A stretch of DNA of 64,000 bases from Desulfosporosinus sp. OT (lineage in GTDB: Bacteria; Bacillota; Desulfitobacteriia; Desulfitobacteriales; Desulfitobacteriaceae), in contig NZ_AGAF01000164.1 of NCBI RefSeq assembly GCF_000224515.1, forward strand, positions 1 through 64,000. Reading direction: 5' to 3'. Shown here piece after piece: positions 45,254 through 53,252 of the stretch. How positions within the stretch are numbered: the first letter of the stretch is position 1; the number at the start of each line of letters is the position of its first letter. The notes under the pieces are model-generated. The model had not been told where the DNA came from. It searched no databases and saw only the letters and a list, made by a program, of their open reading frames with translations. The position numbers and the translations under genes were made by a program.

Positions 45254-46960
45254 CTATTCTACACCAAAAATATAATAATAGAGCGGTTGCCTACCCGGAT
45301 GAACCTCTACTTCAACACTCGGTTTAACCTCACCAAGCCAATTTTCAAGTTGTTCAACCTCTTCTTCTTTTGTTTCTTCACCATAGAAGATGGTAACCAA
45401 ATCATGCGTTTGCCAATCCATTTCCTCCAATGTTGCCTTTGCAACTTCAAATAGTGTTTGGCCTGAAGTGACAATCGTATCTTCTACCAACCCCAAGATA
45501 TCTCCCTCAGATATCTTTAAAGTCCCATACTGGGAATCGCGAACTGCATAAGTCACCTCTCCAGAATAAACGGCACTCAGGCCTCTGCTCATAGTTTGGA
45601 TGTTCGCCTCCACATCCCCTTCTGAATTAAAATTCAGTAGAGCAGAAATCCCTTGAGGAATCGATTTGCTGGATATCACATAGACTTCACGATCTTGTAC
45701 AACCTCTTTAACTTGACTGGCAGCCATCACGATATTTCCATTATTGGGTAAAATAAAAATTTGACGCGCTGGAACTTTACGAACAGCTTCCGCCAGGTCT
45801 TCTGTACTGGGATTCATAGTTTGACCGCCATACACTACTTCATCTGCACCCAAGCTAGTAAATACATCCGCAATTCCTTGTCCCATTGCAACAACAACGA
45901 TACCATAATCTTTCAGCATTTGACCTGCATTGTTAACATTCATCGGCCCTTGTAGTGAATCGTTTGATTCGGTTTTCATCGCGTGAGCCATATTTTCATT
46001 TTGCTCAAGCATGTTATGAATTTGAACTTCATGGAGCGAACCCCACTGGATAGCATAATCTAAAATTTTACCGGGATTTCTAACGTGCACATGAATTTTT
46101 ACCACTTCAGGTGTCCCGACAACCAACAAACTCTCTCCGCGGTCGTTTAAATCCTGTCGCATCTGCTCAACGCGCAAATCAGTTCCCTTAACTAAAAATT
46201 CAGTGCAATAGGGATAGTCCAGATTTTCAATTTGCTCGAATTTCCGTTGAATTTCAGTGTGTCTGTGCTCAAACGAAGTCGGCTTTTCTCCCACTTCGAC
46301 TAGCGTATTAGGATTGATTGCTTCTCCAGTTAAAACAGTGATCCAACCACTTAATATGATCAGGAAACCCTGTCCCCCAGCATCTACAACACCCGCCTGT
46401 TTCAAGGCTGGCAACAAATCCGGGGTTTTTGAGAGGGCCTCTAAGCCTTTGCGTTGACCTTCGAGGAGGGTATCGAGAAGTGATCCTCCCCCCTTGGCTC
46501 TAGTCAACGCACCCCGAGCTGTTTCTCTTGAAACCGTCAGGATTGTACCCTCAACAGGTTTCATAACCGCTTTGTACGCAGTATCAACACCTGCTTGCAA
46601 AGCCTGCGCCACTTGAAGAGGGTTTGCCATTTGCAATCCTTCAAAACCCTTGGCAATTCCCCGTAAGAGCTGAGAAAGAATAACCCCTGAATTTCCGCGA
46701 GCTCCCATTAGGGAGCCCATCGAAGCTGCACTTGCCACTTCACTGATTGAAAGGTTGGATACTCTCTCTGAATCCCTAACTGCCGATTGAATGGTCAAAA
46801 ACATGTTCGTTCCTGTATCACCATCGGGCACTGGAAAAACGTTTAGAGCATCAACCGCTTGCTTTTTTTGTTCCAAGGCCTGCGCACCAGCCACCATCAT
46901 TTGTTTCCATAGTACTCCATTGAGAACACTAATTGTGTCTGCCCCTGGTCTCAAAACCAT
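45254..46960 (-). CDS. fakA: DAK2/DegV-partner kinase (FakA, YloV)
   Basis: FakA-type proteins phosphorylate fatty acids bound by FakB/DegV partners for membrane lipid synthesis. The N-terminal DhaL-like kinase domain has NVFPVPDGDTGTNMFLT (metal-binding Asp residues, about 42-56), MGARGNSGVILSQLLRG and a C-terminal DAK1-like region (about 340-568). 568 residues. It follows asp23, the conserved yloU-yloV pair divergent from rpmB. No DegV gene is in the window. Confidence 0.9.
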   Translation of the reverse strand: MVLRPGADTISVLNGVLWKQMMVAGAQALEQKKQAVDALNVFPVPDGDTGTNMFLTIQSAVRDSERVSNLSISEVASAASMGSLMGARGNSGVILSQLLRGIAKGFEGLQMANPLQVAQALQAGVDTAYKAVMKPVEGTILTVSRETARGALTRAKGGGSLLDTLLEGQRKGLEALSKTPDLLPALKQAGVVDAGGQGFLIILSGWITVLTGEAINPNTLVEVGEKPTSFEHRHTEIQRKFEQIENLDYPYCTEFLVKGTDLRVEQMRQDLNDRGESLLVVGTPEVVKIHVHVRNPGKILDYAIQWGSLHEVQIHNMLEQNENMAHAMKTESNDSLQGPMNVNNAGQMLKDYGIVVVAMGQGIADVFTSLGADEVVYGGQTMNPSTEDLAEAVRKVPARQIFILPNNGNIVMAASQVKEVVQDREVYVISSKSIPQGISALLNFNSEGDVEANIQTMSRGLSAVYSGEVTYAVRDSQYGTLKISEGDILGLVEDTIVTSGQTLFEVAKATLEEMDWQTHDLVTIFYGEETKEEEVEQLENWLGEVKPSVEVEVHPGRQPLYYYIFGVE

Positions 46961-46980
46961 ATCCCCCTAATCTTTTTACA

Positions 46981-47337
46981 CTACTCTAAAATGCGAACAT
47001 CTTGAACATTCACATTTACTTGGGACACGGTTAATCCTGTAAGCTTCTCTGTAGTATAACGGACGCGCTCCATTACATTGGCGGCAACTTCAGAAATTTT
47101 AACACCATATCCAACAACGATATACAGGTCAATAATGACCTCGTTGTCTTGAATCGAAACCACAACACCACGGCCTAAATTTTCCCGCCCAAGTAAATCT
47201 ACAAATCCATCCGTGATTTTGCGCGAAGCCATACCTACCAAGCCATAACATTCAACTGCCGTAGCACCAGCAATTGTCGATATGACTTCTTCAGAAATAT
47301 CAATCTTTCCTAAGCTATTTATAATTTCTTTTCCCAT
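46981..47337 (-). CDS. Asp23/Gls24 family protein (YloU)
   Basis: A 118-residue member of the alkaline-shock-protein family associated with envelope homeostasis. Conserved segments are KIDISEEVISTIAGATAVECYGLVGM split over residues 8-34 and VDLYIVVGYGVKI-like IIDLYIVVGYGVKISEVA. The ATG at 47335-47337 has GGGGAGG upstream; the GTG 11 codons earlier overlaps it. It is transcribed divergently from rpmB. Confidence 0.9.
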   Translation of the reverse strand: MGKEIINSLGKIDISEEVISTIAGATAVECYGLVGMASRKITDGFVDLLGRENLGRGVVVSIQDNEVIIDLYIVVGYGVKISEVAANVMERVRYTTEKLTGLTVSQVNVNVQDVRILE

Positions 47338-47449
47338 TAAAAAGAAACCTCCCCTTTCGGTATCACCCACACTGACCCTATTCTATCAATTATAAAGAAA
47401 ATGTTCAAATAGGTCTTCCCCCCGCATCGAGAAATTCATGAAGTACACC

Positions 47450-47478
47450 TTGCCAACACGCAAGACTTTTGATAGAAT
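47450..47478 (+). promoter_or_regulatory. sigma-A promoter for rpmB
   Basis: TTGCCA (47450-47455) and TAGAAT (47473-47478) with a 17-nt spacer, about 40 nt upstream of rpmB, whose SD is AAAGGAGG. Confidence 0.75.
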
Positions 47479-47517
47479 ATATAAGTGTCATTTCGGTTGC
47501 AAAGGAGGATTTAGAGC

Positions 47518-47709
47518 ATGGCTAATGTTTGTGCGATATGCGCCAAAGGAGTAGTCACTGGATTTCAAGTCAGCCACTCACATATACGAACAAAACGAAC
47601 TTGGAAACCAAACTTGCAACGCGTTCATGCAATTGTGAACGGGGCTCCCGCCCGGATCAAAGTTTGCACCAGATGCTTACGTTCCGGCAAAGTTCAGCGC
47701 GCTAGCTAA
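47518..47709 (+). CDS. rpmB: 50S ribosomal protein L28
   Basis: The 63-residue protein has the L28 core SHSHIRTKRTWKPNLQRV and the zinc-binding pairs CAIC at the N-terminus and CTRC near the end, so it is the zinc form. It stands alone on the plus strand with promoter and terminator, opposite yloU-yloV as in Bacillus. Confidence 0.97.
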   Translation: MANVCAICAKGVVTGFQVSHSHIRTKRTWKPNLQRVHAIVNGAPARIKVCTRCLRSGKVQRAS

Positions 47710-47715
47710 TGAATC

Positions 47716-47743
47716 AAAAGTTCGACATCTGTCGGACTTTTTT
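47716..47743 (+). terminator. intrinsic terminator after rpmB
   Basis: AAAGTTCGAC pairs with GTCGGACTTT (one G-U) over a 4-nt loop, followed by T residues, 7 nt past the rpmB stop. Confidence 0.9.
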
Positions 47744-47796
47744 CATTTCCCCCACATTTCTAGTCCTAAAATCACACTTTTATTCGTTCCCAGCCC

Positions 47797-47981
47797 GGAG
47801 GGTGTGATTTTGCAGAGCGAACCCTTTAGGCAGAGTCGCGTTTAACCATGCTTAGATTATTCGGCGTCAGAACGGCATGGGTTTACATCCAGAACAGCCC
47901 AGAGGTTTGCTGTTCTCGCCGAGTAATCAAGCAGGGTAGCGACGGCGCCGTGGGTGAGCGGAGCAATATCACGCCCTCTCC
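47797..47981 (+). ncRNA. structured repeat element, copy A (HEARO-like candidate)
   Basis: The 185-nt element is closed by GGAGGGTGTGATTTTGC (47797-47813) pairing with GCAATATCACGCCCTC (from 47963). An inner stem pairs GATTATTCGGCG (47855-47866) with CGCCGAGTAATC (47917-47928), enclosing a GAACAG/CTGTTC hairpin whose loop holds CCCAGAGGTTTG. Mismatches become G-U on the plus strand, favouring that strand as the RNA. The right arm overlaps the hslO stop codon. Copies B and C keep both stems with different bases. Whether it is an RNA gene or a mobile element is not shown by the sequence. Confidence 0.6.
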
Positions 47982-48844
47982 CAAATCTGTTGAAGTTCGT
48001 CCTTATTAAATAAATAATTTTCATTGCAAAAATGGCAAACCAGCTCAGCTTTCCCATCTGAGATTAGGTTTGCTATTTCTTTTTCACCTAAAGAAACCAA
48101 CGTATCACTTAGACGAGCCTTTGAGCAAGTACAAGAAAATCCAACTGCTCGGCGTTCCAAAACATGATAAGGGAGTTCTCCCATCAAATGATCTAGTAAT
48201 TCTTCCATACCTAGGCTCTGAGCTACTAGTTCACTAATTCCTACCTGTAACTGCTCGAGCAGCCTTTCAATTGCTTGGATATCCTCCTCAGTCGCTCCTG
48301 GCAACGGTTGGATCAAAAACCCTGCCGCCCCAGCAACATGATAATCTTTTTCCACCAACACCCCGAGAAGCATAGCTGAAGGTATCTGTTCCGATGTCAA
48401 CAAATAATGCACAAGATCCTCTGCAATTTCGCCGCTAACCAACGGAACCATTCCTGTATAGACTTCACCATTCTGTAAACTTCGACTGACAGCCAACTCG
48501 CCATGTCCGACCGCCGTTGCCACATCAAGTTTCCCCGTAGCCTTTAACGGCAAATCCACCCTAGGTTCCCTAACATAACCCCGAACGTTACCCTGCGCAT
48601 TTCCCACGGCAACAACCCCCTCTAAAGGACCGTCTCCTAATAACCGCAAGGTAATACTCTCTTCTCCCTTGAGAGAGCTAGCCAAAATAAGTGCTCCAGT
48701 CATCAAGCGGCCTAACGCCGCCGTAGCAACTGGTGACATCCCGTGGCGCCTGCGAGCCTCTTCAACGGTATCCGTCGTCCTTACCGCGACCCAACGAGCC
48801 TTCCCCTCCAGCATCGTTCCAATCCAAAGTTCATCATGTTGCAT
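47969..48844 (-). CDS. hslO: Hsp33 redox-regulated chaperone
   Basis: Hsp33 is a holdase activated by oxidation of a C-terminal zinc centre. The centre is visible as CTC in VGFSCTCSKARL and CHFC in AELVCHFCNENYLF. The N-terminal half has the usual dimerisation/substrate fold, e.g. ARRRHGMSPVATAALGRLM. 291 residues. The last codons (ERA and stop) lie in the right arm of structured element A. Confidence 0.95.
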   Translation of the reverse strand: MQHDELWIGTMLEGKARWVAVRTTDTVEEARRRHGMSPVATAALGRLMTGALILASSLKGEESITLRLLGDGPLEGVVAVGNAQGNVRGYVREPRVDLPLKATGKLDVATAVGHGELAVSRSLQNGEVYTGMVPLVSGEIAEDLVHYLLTSEQIPSAMLLGVLVEKDYHVAGAAGFLIQPLPGATEEDIQAIERLLEQLQVGISELVAQSLGMEELLDHLMGELPYHVLERRAVGFSCTCSKARLSDTLVSLGEKEIANLISDGKAELVCHFCNENYLFNKDELQQIWERA

Positions 48845-48928
48845 AATCGTCTTCCTTTTATCATCATCATATATTTATTATCGTCCCCAGCCTAAGTCGT
48901 TTCCTGCTCAAATTGGTACTCAACTCCA

Positions 48929-49216
48929 GGAGGGTGTTAATTTGCGGAGAGAACCCATTCAGCAGAGTCGCGTCAATCACGCTTATATTACGAAGCGCGC
49001 TGCGTGGCAGCGGGACTTGTCCATGACTCAAACAGGACGTTTGAGGTTAGAGCACCGCCATGGATGGCGAGGTGCCGTGATGGACTGATGTCGCGGTGCC
49101 AAGGATGGCAAAGAGCGACACACATGCAGAACAACCCAGAGGTTTGCCACGCTCGCTTCGTAATCAGCGTGATAGCGACGGCGCTGTGGGTGAACGGAGC
49201 AATTTAACACCCTTCC
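48929..49216 (+). ncRNA. structured repeat element, copy B (with internal insertion)
   Basis: The closing stem is GGAGGGTGTTAATTTGC (48929-48945) with GCAATTTAACACCCTTCC (49199-49216). The inner stem is CGCTTATATTACGAAGCG (48980-48997) with CGCTTCGTAATCAGCG (49154-49169). CCCAGAGGTTTG is at 49135-49146. It is about 100 nt longer than copies A and C because of an insertion (about 49000-49110) that contains family T palindrome CTCAAACAGGACGTTTGAG (49027-49045) and a CACCGCCAT/ATGGCGAGGTG hairpin. It lies between thiN and hslO. Confidence 0.6.
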
Positions 49217-49227
49217 CAGCTTAGAAT

Positions 49228-49866
49228 TTATTTGGGCAAAACGACGAGCACCCAACCCTCGTGAACCTGTATCACAGCCTCCTCTGCGAGGAAAACATTA
49301 CTCACGCCACGCGGAGAGGCCTGATATAAAACATCATGCCCAAGCGGATAGCATAACCCCTCAGTCGTGACAATCGCCTTCTCCGACAAAGTAATCAAGG
49401 AGATTTCCCGCCCAAGTGCCCCCCTTATCAGTTCACGACCTTGAAGAATCCACATCTCATGTTCAGGATCGACCAAGCGAATTCGGTACCCCTTCTTAGC
49501 GTAAGCGAGCATAAGCGCTACGTTTCCCAAGAAATGATCAATTCGTTTTCCTGTCGCCCCATACAACCAAATATCCGTTTGACCAACAAAACGGGCCTGC
49601 TCCTCAGCACGTTTTAGCGCTAATTCAAGATCCGTTTCATCCTTTTCGCGAGGGTAACGTTCAATCTCGCACCCTGCATTTGCACATTGCTTTAAATTCT
49701 CCGGTAAAATTGAATCTAGATCCCCAATAAGAAGGTTAGGCCTACATCCAGAGAGAACCGCATAGTTCGCCCCTCCATCTGCACATATCAAAAAATCAAC
49801 ATCACTGAGGACCTGTTGCCCCCAAGCTAAATCCCATGCACCATTGGCTAATACTGCAATTTTCAT
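49228..49866 (-). CDS. thiN: thiamine pyrophosphokinase
   Basis: ThiN transfers pyrophosphate from ATP to thiamine to make TPP. The 212-residue protein shows ICADGGANYAVLSG, PNLLIGDLDSI, YPREKDETDLELAL and WLYGATGKRIDHFLGN, the family signatures. SD AAGGG before the ATG. It follows rpe and rsgA, the standard Firmicute order. Confidence 0.94.
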   Translation of the reverse strand: MKIAVLANGAWDLAWGQQVLSDVDFLICADGGANYAVLSGCRPNLLIGDLDSILPENLKQCANAGCEIERYPREKDETDLELALKRAEEQARFVGQTDIWLYGATGKRIDHFLGNVALMLAYAKKGYRIRLVDPEHEMWILQGRELIRGALGREISLITLSEKAIVTTEGLCYPLGHDVLYQASPRGVSNVFLAEEAVIQVHEGWVLVVLPK

Positions 49867-49903
49867 AACTTGCCCTTCATATCCTAAGACTAGATGTTTA
49901 GCA

Positions 49904-50575
49904 TTAGCTAGACGAATCTACAGACTTCGCTGCTTGAAGAAGCTTTTCCACTGCTTGGTTTGGTTCAGGCTGAGCAAAAACAGCAGCCCCGGCAACTAAA
50001 ATATGAGCTCCGGCCTTCGTAACCACCGGTGCCGTTTCTAGATTAATTCCCCCATCCACTTCAATAAGACAAGCGGACCCTGTCTGTTCAAGATGGCTGT
50101 GAAGGACCTTAATCTTTGGAATAACATTTGGTATAAATTTTTGGCCCCCAAATCCGGGGTTGACGGTCATCAACAGCACCATATCTAAGTCTTCCAGAAT
50201 ATATTTAATACCATCCAACGGCGTCGCGGGATTGAGAGCAATTCCAGCAGTCATCCCCTGCTCTTTGATCTGTTGAATCACACGGTGCACATGGAGAGTC
50301 GTCTCTAAATGAAATGTGAGATGATCAGCACCAGCAGCGGCAAAATCAGCAATGAAACGCTCCGGTTCTTCAACCATCAGATGAACATCAAAACGCATAC
50401 GTGAATGAGCCCTTAGAGATTTAACCAAAGCCGGACCAAACGTTAGATTAGGGACAAAGTGCCCATCCATAACATCAATATGTAAGACTTCCGCGCCAGC
50501 ATCCTCAACTAAACGCACCTGTTCTCCTAAACGAGAAAAATCGGCAGACAAAATAGAAGGGGCAATTTGAATCAC
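49904..50575 (-). CDS. rpe: ribulose-phosphate 3-epimerase
   Basis: Rpe interconverts ribulose-5-P and xylulose-5-P. Motifs: IAPSILSADFSRLGEQ, LHIDVMDGHFVPNLTFGP (metal-binding His and Asp), FDVHLMVEEP, MTVNPGFGGQKF and EVDGGIN. The GTG at 50573-50575 is preferred: it follows GAGGAG, overlaps the rsgA stop region and gives the normal N-terminus. 223 residues. Confidence 0.95.
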   Translation of the reverse strand: MIQIAPSILSADFSRLGEQVRLVEDAGAEVLHIDVMDGHFVPNLTFGPALVKSLRAHSRMRFDVHLMVEEPERFIADFAAAGADHLTFHLETTLHVHRVIQQIKEQGMTAGIALNPATPLDGIKYILEDLDMVLLMTVNPGFGGQKFIPNVIPKIKVLHSHLEQTGSACLIEVDGGINLETAPVVTKAGAHILVAGAAVFAQPEPNQAVEKLLQAAKSVDSSS

Positions 50576-50576
50576 A

Positions 50577-51464
50577 TTAATATCTCCTCTCAGCTTCAAT
50601 TACTTCTTGTAAAAATATTAGGTAGTGTTCATAACGACCAGCCGAAATTTCTCCGTTTTCTAAGGCTGCTTTAATAGCACAGTTAGGTTCTTTATCATGA
50701 AGGCAACTGTTGAAACGACAACTGCTGCGGCGGTCGATAAATTCCGGAAAACAGCCTGCTAACTCCGCGCGTTTCATAGGAGGCAAGAAAAGGGAAGAGA
50801 ATCCTGGTGTGTCCGCCACCAGCCCACCAGCACAGACCATTAATTCCACATGACGTGTGGTGTGGCGGCCTCGCTTAGACTTTAAGCTAATTTCCCCTGT
50901 CTTGAGTTTTTTTCCGGGAGATAAGGCATTAAAGAGACTAGATTTTCCAGCACCAGAAGGCCCTGCTAGCACACTAACCTTGTCCACCAACTGGGCTCTT
51001 ACTTCCTCAATTCCCTGACCTGTTTCATTTGAGACTTCGAACACAGTATATCCTATTTGGCGGTATACATCCGTAATTGACGGTTCCTCGGCACCAGTAG
51101 TTAAGGCGGCTTCATATTTATCTAATTTGGTAAAAACTATAATAGGCTCAATACCAGCTTCCGTCACCTGGATCAACAAGCGATCCAGAAGATTAAGATC
51201 CGGCTTAGGAGACGTCATGGCAAAAACCAAAAGAGCCTGATCTACATTAGCAATCACAGGCCGGCTCAAAGCGTTGCGCCGCGGCTCTACTGCTTCAATC
51301 GTCGCCTTGTCCCCCTCTTCCGGTAAAATTCTCACTCGGTCTCCCGGCAAAAAGTCTTGGTCCTTAACACGAAAGCGACCGCGCAGGGAACACTCCCATA
51401 CTCGGTCCTCCGCAAAGACATAATAAAATCCACTATATCCTTTAAGTAAGACTCCTACGATCAT
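50577..51464 (-). CDS. rsgA: ribosome small-subunit GTPase RsgA
   Basis: RsgA helps mature the 30S subunit. It has an OB-fold N-terminus, a permuted GTPase (FTKLDKYE before GPSGAGKSSLFNAL and DTPGFSSLF) and a C-terminal zinc knuckle (CRFNSCLHDKEPNCAIK). 295 residues. It follows the PASTA kinase gene, as in Bacillus (prpC-prkC-rsgA-rpe-thiN). Confidence 0.95.
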   Translation of the reverse strand: MIVGVLLKGYSGFYYVFAEDRVWECSLRGRFRVKDQDFLPGDRVRILPEEGDKATIEAVEPRRNALSRPVIANVDQALLVFAMTSPKPDLNLLDRLLIQVTEAGIEPIIVFTKLDKYEAALTTGAEEPSITDVYRQIGYTVFEVSNETGQGIEEVRAQLVDKVSVLAGPSGAGKSSLFNALSPGKKLKTGEISLKSKRGRHTTRHVELMVCAGGLVADTPGFSSLFLPPMKRAELAGCFPEFIDRRSSCRFNSCLHDKEPNCAIKAALENGEISAGRYEHYLIFLQEVIEAERRY

Positions 51465-51515
51465 ATATACTCCTTACTTACCATCTTGTAGGTGATGATC
51501 ATTTTAGTTTAATAC

Positions 51516-53252
51516 TTAACGTTGAGCGAGAGTTACATTGGCTTCACTTCCATAGGCAACAGGTCCAGGGCCACGCGAAACAATCATCGTAACTGTATCA
51601 CCCTGTTTAACGGCTTCTCCCGGATTGGGAGTTGTACTCATCACGACGCCTGTCGGGAAAGTCGTAGAATCCTGGGTTTCCGCTCGAACAACCAATTTAT
51701 TATCATCACTAAGTATTTTAGTAGCGTCAGCGGATGTCTTACCAATCACATTTGGCATATAGATCGGAATCAGCTCCGGTCCTTCACTTATAGTTAACTT
51801 AATAGGACCGTCTTTCGGCCATGTAGCATCTGCTGCAGGATCTTGTCCGGAAACATAATCTTTAGGTACAATCGAACTAGGTTTGGAGTCGTAATCTATG
51901 TTTGCAGTAAATCCAGCCTTAGCAATAAGGTTCGCCGCATCGAGCTTAGACATTTGCCCAGTAGAAACATTAGGAAATATCGCCACATCCGGGCCTTTGC
52001 TGACCACAATTTTTATTGCTCTGTCAACCTTAACTGTTGCGTCCCCTTTAGGATCCTGATCAACAATACGATCTTTCTCGACGTCATCATTATACTCATA
52101 ATCAACATCCGGACTGAGCTTTAGGTTGGCTTGTGCTAAAAAGTCCTGTGCTATAGGTACTGTCTTGCCGATTACATCAGGAACCTTGGTTGTTTCTACC
52201 CTAATATAACTCCATCCCATCCATCCAATAAGCAAGAGAAATGCTAAGATAAGTCCACTCATAATCCAACTCAAACGTTTCATTTTTTTGAGTTTAGTGA
52301 GTGGAGAGTCTTTCAATACAGGGTTTTTCTCCATTGAATTTTTCACCGTGATCGGCGCCAGAACTTTGCCCATCCCTTTATGCGTCTGAGTCGCTTCCGG
52401 GTCATCTGTCGGAGAGGTTTCCATTTGCGTAATTGGCCGACCAGCTTGGATATGTTTCAGATCTTCCAGCAGATCTTTGGCCGACAGATATCGTTGTTCA
52501 GGCGACTTAGCGATTGCTCGCATAATAACAGCTTCGAATTCCCTTTCGATCCGCGGATTTATCTTACTTGGTAAGACCGGCTGCTCCTGAAGATGCTTAA
52601 GCGCAATAGTAATCGGCGTTTCACCGTCATAGGGGACTTTACCAGTAATCAATTCGTAGAGAATAATCCCCAATGAGTAAATGTCTGATTGCTCATTACT
52701 TTGCAGACCCTTTGCTTGTTCAGGGGATAAATAGTGAACCGAACCTATGATATCCCCCGTATGAGTTACCGTTGCCGAAGATACTGCCCGAGCAATCCCG
52801 AAGTCTGTGACCTTAGCATGCCCATCTACCGTCACTAAGATGTTGTGTGGCTTAATATCTCGATGAATAATATGGTGCTCATGGGCATTTTTAATGGCTT
52901 CTATAATTTGCAGCCCCAAGTTAATGGATTGATCTGTAGACAGAGGGGCATACTCGCGGATGATTTCTTTGAGATTACGACCTTCTACATATTCCATGAC
53001 AATATACTCAGTATCACCATCTTTGCCCACATCATAAACTGAGACGATATTGGGATGGGATAAACTCGCTGCAGATTGGGCTTCCCTCCGAAAACGGCGA
53101 ATAAAGTCTTCATCTGTGACAAACTGCTCCCGGAGCACCTTGATCGTCACAACACGGTTAAGGAGAATATCCTTGGCCTTATAAACAATTGCCATACCAC
53201 CAGCACCGATTCGCTCCAAGACTTCGTATCGTCCCCCGAAGATTTTACTCAC
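51516..53252 (-). CDS. prkC: Ser/Thr protein kinase with PASTA repeats (PrkC/PknB type)
   Basis: A Hanks-type kinase (residues 8-270: GAGGMAIVY, catalytic Lys in TIKVL, HRDIKPHNI with Asp132, DFG at 150-152) is joined by a linker to one membrane helix (about 331-352) and three extracellular PASTA repeats (about 357-425, 426-495, 496-567), which bind peptidoglycan fragments. 578 residues. PrkC triggers spore germination in Bacillus. The GTG start overlaps the PBP stop by 1 nt. Its partner phosphatase and two FHA proteins lie in the same operon. Confidence 0.95.
   Translation of the reverse strand: MSKIFGGRYEVLERIGAGGMAIVYKAKDILLNRVVTIKVLREQFVTDEDFIRRFRREAQSAASLSHPNIVSVYDVGKDGDTEYIVMEYVEGRNLKEIIREYAPLSTDQSINLGLQIIEAIKNAHEHHIIHRDIKPHNILVTVDGHAKVTDFGIARAVSSATVTHTGDIIGSVHYLSPEQAKGLQSNEQSDIYSLGIILYELITGKVPYDGETPITIALKHLQEQPVLPSKINPRIEREFEAVIMRAIAKSPEQRYLSAKDLLEDLKHIQAGRPITQMETSPTDDPEATQTHKGMGKVLAPITVKNSMEKNPVLKDSPLTKLKKMKRLSWIMSGLILAFLLLIGWMGWSYIRVETTKVPDVIGKTVPIAQDFLAQANLKLSPDVDYEYNDDVEKDRIVDQDPKGDATVKVDRAIKIVVSKGPDVAIFPNVSTGQMSKLDAANLIAKAGFTANIDYDSKPSSIVPKDYVSGQDPAADATWPKDGPIKLTISEGPELIPIYMPNVIGKTSADATKILSDDNKLVVRAETQDSTTFPTGVVMSTTPNPGEAVKQGDTVTMIVSRGPGPVAYGSEANVTLAQR

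Noticed and set aside
49028..49255. 75-codon minus-strand frame across element B
   Set aside because: It is a by-product of the structured element and the thiN 3' end; similar short frames in copies A and C come from the conserved loop region, not from a conserved protein.
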